This document shows, in pieces, positions 8,746 through 13,868 of a DNA stretch of 13,868 nt. Source of the DNA: CAIWHR01 sp040006895 (GTDB taxonomy: Bacteria > Pseudomonadota > Gammaproteobacteria > Burkholderiales > Casimicrobiaceae); contig JBDTWB010000103.1 of NCBI GenBank assembly GCA_040006895.1, positions 1 to 13,868 of the forward strand. Direction: 5' to 3'. Each line of letters begins with the position of its first letter. Position 1 is the first letter of the stretch. The notes under the pieces were generated by a model. The model ran no database searches, was not told the origin of the DNA, and saw only the letters and a list, made by a program, of their open reading frames with translations. The position numbers and the translations under genes were made by a program.

Positions 8746-10431
8746 ATGCGCCATTCGTTGATTGCCGCGCTCGGGCTTGCCATCCTTGCTGCATGGTGGA
8801 CGCCCGCACACGCCGAACGCAAGACCGTCTGCAGCATCACGGTCAACTCCCCGGACGAGCGGGAGACCCTGCGTCGCTACCTGCCCAAGGACGAGTTCGA
8901 GTTCGTCGAGCTGGTCGAGCGCGGGCGTCCGGACTGGCTCGAGAGCGCATGCCGGAAGGCGGTACGCTGTGACGTCCTCCTCATCTCCGGTCATTTCGAC
9001 GGCGGCACGGAGTTCTACTCGGACCGACTCGATGCCCGGGAGTCCCTACCAGTCGCCGAGCTGGAACGGGCCTCGTGCTCGACGGCCTGCTCATCGTTGT
9101 TCTCGCGCCTGCGGGAGGTCTACCTCTTCGGCTGCAACACGCTCAATGCCGAGCCGCTGCACAGCGCTTCCGGGGAAATTCGTCGCAGCCTCGTTCGTGC
9201 CGGATATTCGGCTGACGACGTCGAGCGGCTCGCCACGTTATTGGATGCGCGCCATGGCGACAGCAACCGCGACGTGATGCGCCACATTTTCGGCGGCGTG
9301 CCGGTGATCTATGGATTTTCGGGCAAGGCCCCGCTGGGGCGCTATGCCGCGGCCACGCTGGACCGGTACTTCCAGGCCGGCCAGGTCGGCGAGGTCGGAA
9401 GCGGCCGAGCGGACGCCCGGCTCCTCGGCCTTTTCGCGCCGGTCTCGATGACGTCCACGACGGGGGTCGGCGACGGTGATACCCACGCCGCATACCGCCA
9501 GGACGTGTGCCAGTTCGCCGACGATGGTCGGAACGCGGCGCAGAAGATCGGCTTCATCCACAGCCTTCTCCAGCGTGACGTGACCGAGGCCCGACTCTTC
9601 CTCGATCGCATCGAGCGCTATACCGCTTCGCTTTCCGCCACCGACCGCGACCTTCCGGACGCCGCTGCCGCGTGGGGTCTGATCCGGGAGGACGTTGCCG
9701 CACGCACCCGATTCCTGGAGTTTGCCCGCGACGCCGACCGTGCTGACGTGCGGGCCCGGATGCTCGGCGTGGCGCGCGAATTCGGGTGGCTGTCGCGCGC
9801 CGAGGAGCGCGGCGAGCTGCTGCGCATGTTCGGGGAGCGACTTGCCGCGGACCGCACGGGCGCCCCCGAGGTGGAGCTCGCCTGCGCGCTCAATCAGGAC
9901 GGAGAACTTGGGGCTGAGCTCGACCGGCTCAAGATCGACGCCGCGCAAGCCCTCAAGCCCAGCCACGCCGCCGTCCTCGCCTGCCTGGGCAGCGCCGAGG
10001 CTCGTGCACGCGTGCTGCGAGCGTTGACCAGCCCCAACGAGGTCGACGTGCAGATCGCGCAGGTCTACCTCAATCGCCGCCCGGTCGAGGATGCCGAGGA
10101 GCTGCGGAGCCTTGCCACCGACATCACCCGCATGCGGAGCGGCGAGGCGCAGGTCCTGGCGCTCGACACCCTCGGCCGGCACCGCATTGCAGATCGGGCC
10201 AGCCTGGAAGAACTCGCGCGGTTGTTCGCGAGCGTCAAGTCCCTCGAGGTCCAGCGTGCGGTGGCCGGGATCCTGATCAGGGCGGACTATCCCGCCATTG
10301 CCACGCCCGAGCTCCTGCAGTCGGTGCGGCAGTCAAGAGTCAAAGTTGCCGAAGGCCATGACGCCATCGACATTCTCATCCGCCGCCTCGAGCTCGTCAT
10401 CGCAGCCAACCTGCGGGTGGCAGGCTCGTGA
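8746..10431 (+). CDS. exported protein with putative CHAT/caspase-like (clan CD) domain and C-terminal helical repeats
   Basis: This encodes 561 aa with a clear Sec signal peptide (MRHSL..., hydrophobic core 5-18, predicted cleavage after AHA at 21-23). Residues about 28-210 hold CDVLLISGHFDGG (75-87, H83) and REVYLFGCNTLN (123-134, C130). A hydrophobic strand ending in a small-Gly-His motif, followed 40-50 residues later by a second strand ending in Cys-Asn/x-Thr, is the His/Cys dyad layout of CHAT, caspase and gingipain-type peptidases (compare VxLSACxT in CHAT). Next come VMRHIFGGVPVIYGFSGKAP (177-196) and a Cys pair in CSTACSSLF (111-119). From about 260 to the end it is alpha-helical and repeat-like, resembling HEAT-type repeats in about 400-545. 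Start 8746 is chosen because the signal peptide begins there, although no Shine-Dalgarno is visible; the frame is open to 8644. It stands alone, with small unrecognised genes either side. The protease assignment is inference from motifs; a non-catalytic role is possible. Confidence 0.8.
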   Translation: MRHSLIAALGLAILAAWWTPAHAERKTVCSITVNSPDERETLRRYLPKDEFEFVELVERGRPDWLESACRKAVRCDVLLISGHFDGGTEFYSDRLDARESLPVAELERASCSTACSSLFSRLREVYLFGCNTLNAEPLHSASGEIRRSLVRAGYSADDVERLATLLDARHGDSNRDVMRHIFGGVPVIYGFSGKAPLGRYAAATLDRYFQAGQVGEVGSGRADARLLGLFAPVSMTSTTGVGDGDTHAAYRQDVCQFADDGRNAAQKIGFIHSLLQRDVTEARLFLDRIERYTASLSATDRDLPDAAAAWGLIREDVAARTRFLEFARDADRADVRARMLGVAREFGWLSRAEERGELLRMFGERLAADRTGAPEVELACALNQDGELGAELDRLKIDAAQALKPSHAAVLACLGSAEARARVLRALTSPNEVDVQIAQVYLNRRPVEDAEELRSLATDITRMRSGEAQVLALDTLGRHRIADRASLEELARLFASVKSLEVQRAVAGILIRADYPAIATPELLQSVRQSRVKVAEGHDAIDILIRRLELVIAANLRVAGS

Positions 10432-10485
10432 ACCGCCGCGTGCGCTAGTCCGAAGGGAAAGCTATCCGCGGTTTGCGCAGCCCAA

Positions 10486-10782
10486 TCAGCGCCGCGCCGA
10501 CCGCACCGCATGGAGCCCTGACGGATACGTGCGTTGGCGGGCAGAGGTCGTCTTCGAGGAGCGACTGGTCGTGCGCCGCGCGGTAGGGGTGCGCTCGCGC
10601 GGGGCTTCGGTCCCCGCGGGCGGGTTGCTAGCACTTGACTCCCTGGGTAACAGCGGAATGCACTGCCGGACCAAGTCGTCGAACTCCGCGAAAGTGTCGA
10701 ACAGGGCCACAAACGCCCGTTCCGCGCGCCGCTGGCGGGTATCGAAGTCGCGCGCCGCGTCGTGTCCAGCGTTCTCAGCCAT
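10486..10782 (-). CDS. small basic hypothetical protein
   Basis: From ATG 10782 this encodes 98 aa: a helical, charged N-terminal half (DFDTRQRRAERAFVALFDTF, then EFDDLVRQCIPLLP) and a C-terminal half rich in Arg, Ser and Thr (TPTARRTTSRSSKTTSARQR) that looks disordered. AAAGGA, 8 nt before this ATG, decides the start. The frame also opens 32 codons earlier at ATG 10878 (MTKTKRVVRSS), with only a weak AGG upstream, so the longer 130-aa form is possible. I do not recognise a family. A helical head with a basic tail could bind nucleic acid or polyester granules, but nothing in the sequence settles this. It is convergent with the exported CHAT-like gene across about 54 bp without an obvious terminator. 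Confidence 0.5.
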   Translation of the reverse strand: MAENAGHDAARDFDTRQRRAERAFVALFDTFAEFDDLVRQCIPLLPRESSASNPPAGTEAPRERTPTARRTTSRSSKTTSARQRTYPSGLHAVRSARR

Positions 10783-11141
10783 CTGACGTGTCCTTTCGTT
10801 TGCGTTGGGAACTCCGCCCTCCGCCTCGATAGGGCGGGCAGCGACGGAAGATCGGACAACACGCTTGGTCTTGGTCATGGCCGGCCTAGTTTAAGGACGG
10901 AGCGAGCCTGGTTCCAGATGGGTCGAGCATAACCGGAGGGGCCGGCATAGCACACCGAGGGGCGGCCGATTCGTCCGTAGGAGATATCCCACACCCGCGA
11001 CTGAGAGCGCATGCGCCAAGGCGGCGATCCATGTCGAGGGGAACGGTGGCCGACGCTCATCGCGCGCGGGCGGCATGGCCGTCATGGCGTGCCCGTTAGG
11101 CGTGCGATTGGCGCCACACTGGCATGTTGCTCCGCGTAAGG
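10783..11141. other. gene-poor stretch of about 360 bp
   Basis: This lies between the small basic gene and the stop of the CAP protein gene. It holds the possible 32-codon N-terminal extension of the small basic gene (10783-10878) and the presumed 3' end of the CAP transcript. Short open frames exist on both strands, but none has a Shine-Dalgarno or protein-like composition. I see no intrinsic terminator with a T-tract and no RNA gene. Confidence 0.5.
10791..10796 (-). promoter_or_regulatory. Shine-Dalgarno AAAGGA for the small basic protein
   Basis: AAAGGA on the minus strand (10796-10791) lies 8 nt before ATG 10782, an optimal spacing. It supports the 98-aa form over the start at 10878. 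Confidence 0.55.
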
Positions 11142-12695
11142 TCAGGCTGGCGCACACATCACCACGAGGTCCGGGCCATCGCCCTCGGCCAGCCAGCCGA
11201 GTCCTGCCATCATGTCGCGCACGCTCGGGTCGGTCACGTAGCGGTGATTGGCATCCGGACGGTTGCTGAACACCCGATAGATCGGCACCGTACCGGCGGG
11301 GCAGCTGCCTGCGGTGGGCAGATACATGAACATGTAGTTTGCCTCCTCCAGCACGAAGTCGGGATTGTTGAGTCCGGTTGCCGTGCACTCCTGAATGCCG
11401 CGCCCGAAGAAATGGGAATCGCCCTTGCCGGGGGGGATGTAATAGCGGCACACCGGCGAGGCGCCCGGCTGCAGTGCGGTCGATGTCGTGAAGGTGAACC
11501 CGGTGCGGGTCCAGCGGGTCGGCGTGCGTCCCGCATCCAGATTCGCGATCTCAGCCGCCCCCCAGCTGATGAAATAATGATCGAGGCTCGCGTTGTAGAA
11601 CTCCACCACGACGACGGACGTCGGCGCAGGTGCCGCAGCGGCCGGGTCGATCACGGTGACCGTGTATTGCAGGGTGCTCGGCACGTTTGCGCCGCCGATG
11701 TTCGATACCACGATCGTGTAGGTCGTGTCGGCGGCAGGCTTTTGATACGGCACCGCGTTCGGCAGGAAGACGAGGGTGTTGTCGCCGATGAAGCTGTTGC
11801 TGGGGAACGGCGGATTGAGGGGCTCGTAGGTGACCGGGATGGGTCCTCCAGGACCTGTCATCGTGACCCCGGCGTTAGTGAAGTCTGCGCCCGGATAGGA
11901 GATCGACCAGCGGTTCGAAGCCGCGGGCAGGTTCTGGTACGGCACGTACCCCGCCGGCGGCCAGGCGATGCCGTTCGGCGTCGCCGGGCGGGTTGTCGTC
12001 GGGCCGAAAACGTAGAGCGCGTTCGTGGCAAACGGTGGCGTATTGCCGCCGGGAATATCGCCGGTGGCCATGGCCGAGACCGGCGGGTAGAGGATCCAGC
12101 GCCGGTGCCCGGCTGCGGAGTTGTTGCTGCCGGAGTCGGTCATGTACGCGTCGACCGCGTCCACGCCCTTGTTTCCCAACGCAATATTGGAGTTGCCAGC
12201 GCCGGTCGCTGCCGGCATCGAATAGCAGGCCCAGGTCATCGGCGGGGCGTGCGACAAGGCGTTATTGGCCGACATCAGCAGCGCAGCAGCCTGCGCCTGC
12301 ACGGCCTCGGTGCCCGTCAATAAGCTCACGGCTGGCAGCCCTACGAGGGCGCGGAAATAATTGACGCGGCCGATCACCGCCTGCTGGTGCGCGAGATTGG
12401 TCGACCCGGGATTGCAGTTCGCCAGACTCCCGGTCCACGCGAGCGGAACGGCACCTTGAGGAACGTAGTTCGACTCGAAGAGACTGACGACGCCGTCGCG
12501 GGTCGGCGCTGACTTCGGGAGGCCCTCCAGGCGCCATGGCACACCCACGTCTGGGGGGCCATCCCGCACCAGCGGCGGGCCGAGTCCCTGGGCGAATGCG
12601 GCGAGGGACAGGAGCGCGACCCCGGAGGCGCCGATGCGACGCATCCACTCGGGGAACGTTCGCGCGCAGGCAGAGCGGGACGCGTTCGTGAACAT
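11142..12695 (-). CDS. secreted CAP-superfamily (SCP/PR-1-like) protein with C-terminal HYF-type domain
   Basis: This encodes 517 aa with a basic n-region and a signal peptide (hydrophobic core about 21-35). The CAP domain spans about 100-215: helix HQQAVIGRVNYFRALVGLPA (103-122), H149 in NNALSHAPPM, GNSNIALG (167-174) and the signature GHRRWILYP (196-204, H197). A middle region (220-350) with beta-rich, Ig-like TTYTIVVSN/TLQYTVTVID follows. The C-terminal domain (about 360-515) contains EFYNASLDHYFISWGAAEI, VCRYYIPPGKGDSHFF, YRVFSNRPDANHRYVTD and AEGDGPDLVVMCAP, a module I know from Burkholderiales secreted proteins; four Cys in it (416, 437, 465, 514) may form disulfides. Bacterial CAP proteins are extracytoplasmic with varied or unknown functions. 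The Glu of the common GENIA motif appears replaced in GNSNIA. Start 12695 is chosen for its GGAGG; MRRIG at 12644 is an alternative. It has its own promoter downstream of the phosphopantetheinyl transferase gene. Confidence 0.88.
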   Translation of the reverse strand: MFTNASRSACARTFPEWMRRIGASGVALLSLAAFAQGLGPPLVRDGPPDVGVPWRLEGLPKSAPTRDGVVSLFESNYVPQGAVPLAWTGSLANCNPGSTNLAHQQAVIGRVNYFRALVGLPAVSLLTGTEAVQAQAAALLMSANNALSHAPPMTWACYSMPAATGAGNSNIALGNKGVDAVDAYMTDSGSNNSAAGHRRWILYPPVSAMATGDIPGGNTPPFATNALYVFGPTTTRPATPNGIAWPPAGYVPYQNLPAASNRWSISYPGADFTNAGVTMTGPGGPIPVTYEPLNPPFPSNSFIGDNTLVFLPNAVPYQKPAADTTYTIVVSNIGGANVPSTLQYTVTVIDPAAAAPAPTSVVVVEFYNASLDHYFISWGAAEIANLDAGRTPTRWTRTGFTFTTSTALQPGASPVCRYYIPPGKGDSHFFGRGIQECTATGLNNPDFVLEEANYMFMYLPTAGSCPAGTVPIYRVFSNRPDANHRYVTDPSVRDMMAGLGWLAEGDGPDLVVMCAPA

Positions 12696-12704
12696 ACGCG
12701 CGGT

Positions 12705-12709
12705 CCTCC
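12705..12709 (-). promoter_or_regulatory. strong Shine-Dalgarno GGAGG for the CAP protein
   Basis: GGAGG on the minus strand (12709-12705) is followed by 9 nt and then ATG 12695. It is the best Shine-Dalgarno in the window and decides this start over ATG 12644 and over longer forms reaching 12818. Confidence 0.75.
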
Positions 12710-12744
12710 GGCAGATGCGACGTGCGCCGCGGGTTGTTGCGGCC

Positions 12745-12773
12745 ATGTTCTGCCCGCCCACAGTCGGTGTCAA
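12745..12773 (-). promoter_or_regulatory. sigma70-like promoter for the CAP protein gene
   Basis: On the minus strand a consensus -35 TTGACA (12773-12768) is followed by a 17-nt spacer and a weak -10 GAACAT (12750-12745, three of six consensus bases). This predicts transcription starting near 12738 and a leader of about 43 nt that contains the GGAGG. It lies in the gap after the phosphopantetheinyl transferase stop, so the CAP gene need not depend on read-through. Confidence 0.5.
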
Positions 12774-12883
12774 ATGCCGCGCCTTTGCGCTGAATGAGCG
12801 GCGCCGCAGGGCCGGCATCGTCGCTCGACGCTTCAGTCCACGTCCGCGGCGTTCCTTTGCTGCGCCGCCGGACCGGCCGGTGA

Positions 12884-13624
12884 TCAGGCCGTATGCACGG
12901 CGATGGTGACGAAGCTCGGCACCGGCATCGCAATGCGGTGCAGCGCCCAGCCATCAGGCTGGTATTCGGCCGGTCCGTCCAGGACTTGCGGTTGATCGGC
13001 GTCGCCGGGATGAACGCTGATCCGGCCGAAGGGCGCCGAAAGGCCATCACCCGTGGCCTTGCTCATCGCCTCCTTGCACGTCCACATGCGGAGGAACGAG
13101 TGCCGTGCTGCCTCGGGCGTGAGGCTCCGCAGAGCGAAGCGCTCCGGATCGGTCATGAGCTTTCGCGCGAGCCGGTCGACGCCGAGCTGGCGGTCCGGAA
13201 GCTCGATATCGATGCCGAGCCGCACGTTCGTGCTGGCCGCCGTCGCGATCACGAATACGGCCATCTCGCCGGTGTGCGAAACATTGAAATCGAGACGTGG
13301 CTGGCCGCAAAGCTGCGGGCGTCCCCGGAACCCACGTTCGATCGGAACGTCTCCTGGGCTGGACCCGAGCGCGCTGCTAAGGAGAAGCCGGAGGGTGGCG
13401 CGACCGATGATGTATCGTTCCCGCAGGCGGGCGGTGCCGAAGCGCGCGCTGCGGGCCCTTTCGGCGGACGATAACCAAGTCATCGCGCGGGCCAGATCGA
13501 CCGGCCCCGATGACAGTCGGCACCACCACGCGCGCGCGACAGGGGCGACCTGCGGGCACGAAAGTCGCATGGCAGAGATGCCCGTAGTCTCGTCGCGTGG
13601 TTCCGCTTCCGAATCCAAGCGCAT
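12884..13624 (-). CDS. 4'-phosphopantetheinyl transferase, Sfp/HetI type
   Basis: This encodes 246 aa, normal for the Sfp-type family, which moves the phosphopantetheine arm of coenzyme A onto a serine of acyl or peptidyl carrier proteins. Signature motifs are present in order: LDFNVSHTGEMAVFVIA (the N-V-S-H-T substrate/CoA region, about 113-129), GIDIELPDRQ (137-146, with magnesium ligands D139 and E141) and WTCKEAMSKATGDGL (181-195, with E185 and K189). Start 13624 has GAGG 6 nt upstream; MRLSCPQ at 13570 lacks a Shine-Dalgarno. It is divergent from an LpxL-like acyltransferase across 35 bp, which suggests that the carrier-protein pathway it serves lies to the right, perhaps an aryl-polyene-type or other lipid cluster. 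The exact carrier protein is not visible. Confidence 0.92.
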   Translation of the reverse strand: MRLDSEAEPRDETTGISAMRLSCPQVAPVARAWWCRLSSGPVDLARAMTWLSSAERARSARFGTARLRERYIIGRATLRLLLSSALGSSPGDVPIERGFRGRPQLCGQPRLDFNVSHTGEMAVFVIATAASTNVRLGIDIELPDRQLGVDRLARKLMTDPERFALRSLTPEAARHSFLRMWTCKEAMSKATGDGLSAPFGRISVHPGDADQPQVLDGPAEYQPDGWALHRIAMPVPSFVTIAVHTA

Positions 13625-13630
13625 TCGTTA

Positions 13631-13634
13631 CCTC
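13631..13634 (-). promoter_or_regulatory. Shine-Dalgarno GAGG for the phosphopantetheinyl transferase
   Basis: GAGG on the minus strand (13634-13631) is 6 nt before ATG 13624 and supports this start over the internal ATG at 13570. It lies in the 35-bp divergent gap, so promoters for the two genes must overlap each other's coding starts. Confidence 0.55.
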
Positions 13635-13659
13635 ACTTGAGAGCCCTGATTTCTGACCG

Positions 13660-13868
13660 ATGGACTTCCTGCTTCGCGCCCTGACCCGGGTACCCCTGTC
13701 GATTTTGTATGCCCTGGGATGGCTCGCATACATCGTCTGTTTCGAGCTCTTGCGGTGGCGACGGGATCTCGCCAGAGCGAACCTTGCGGGTGCTTTTCCC
13801 GAGAAGCCGGCTGTCGAGATCGACGATTTGCTGAGGAAATCGTATCGCAACCTCGGAACGCTTATCGC
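13660..13868 (+). CDS. LpxL/HtrB-like lysophospholipid acyltransferase, N-terminal part, runs off right edge
   Basis: The visible 69 codons begin MDFLLRALTRVPLSILYALG, contain a membrane helix (about 10-30) and continue with LRWRRDLARANLAGAFPEKP and LLRKSYRNLGTLI. This order, an anchor helix then an R-x-N-L-x-x-A-F-P motif and a Y/F-R-x-L-G segment, is typical of the LpxL/LpxM family, which transfers acyl groups from acyl-ACP to lipid A precursors; paralogues occur in aryl-polyene and related clusters. The catalytic HX4D/E motif would lie beyond the window, so function cannot be confirmed. No strong Shine-Dalgarno precedes the ATG. Confidence 0.8.
   Translation, partial: MDFLLRALTRVPLSILYALGWLAYIVCFELLRWRRDLARANLAGAFPEKPAVEIDDLLRKSYRNLGTLI

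Noticed and set aside
11124..12323. Plus-strand gene of about 400 codons rich in Arg, Gly and Val
   Set aside because: It is antisense to the recognisable CAP protein and shows no domain or composition of a real protein.
12872..12881. Palindrome ACCGGCCGGT just after the phosphopantetheinyl transferase stop, as terminator
   Set aside because: It has no loop and no T-tract, and such GC-only palindromes are common in this base composition.

Overview
The window is GC-rich (roughly two thirds G+C by eye, G/C-ending codons dominant) and looks like the chromosome of a proteobacterium, most likely a betaproteobacterium. The clues are a TRAP-transporter remnant, PAS/GAF hybrid histidine kinases, a secreted CAP protein with a C-terminal domain I associate with Burkholderiales, and an Sfp-type phosphopantetheinyl transferase beside an LpxL-type acyltransferase. 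The assignment is an inference from gene types only. I see no tRNA, rRNA, CRISPR array, transposase or phage gene.

Left edge (1-1231): a 5'-truncated TRAP large-permease (dctM-like) fragment on the minus strand abuts a 9-bp minisatellite. Two back-to-back perfect hairpins follow, then an intact EamA/DMT-family transporter on the plus strand.

Signalling block (1232-8356): two large soluble hybrid histidine kinases are transcribed divergently from a gap of about 290 bp. The minus-strand kinase (GAF-GAF-PAS-PAS-HisKA-HATPase-REC) is followed after about 36 bp by an unrecognised membrane protein, probably in the same operon. The plus-strand kinase (PAS-GAF-HisKA-HATPase-REC) is followed by a small one-TM protein carrying a TFPASDPP motif. 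The two kinases have closely related transmitter modules and different sensor modules, so they look like a duplicated, inverted pair. No separate output regulator or HPt protein is visible.

Middle (8357-10782): a tiny minus-strand ORF lies next to two GCACGTGC palindromes. Divergent from it is an exported 561-aa protein whose N-terminal half carries His and Cys motifs in the arrangement of CHAT/caspase-like (clan CD) peptidases and whose C-terminal half looks like helical repeats. This is the most novel-looking gene in the window. A small, basic, unrecognised minus-strand ORF follows.

Right part (10783-13868): about 360 bp without a convincing gene, a secreted CAP-superfamily protein with a well-formed promoter and Shine-Dalgarno, an Sfp-type 4'-phosphopantetheinyl transferase, and, divergent from it across 35 bp, the start of an LpxL/HtrB-like acyltransferase that runs off the window. 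The last pair suggests that an acyl-carrier-protein-dependent lipid or polyene locus begins at the right edge.
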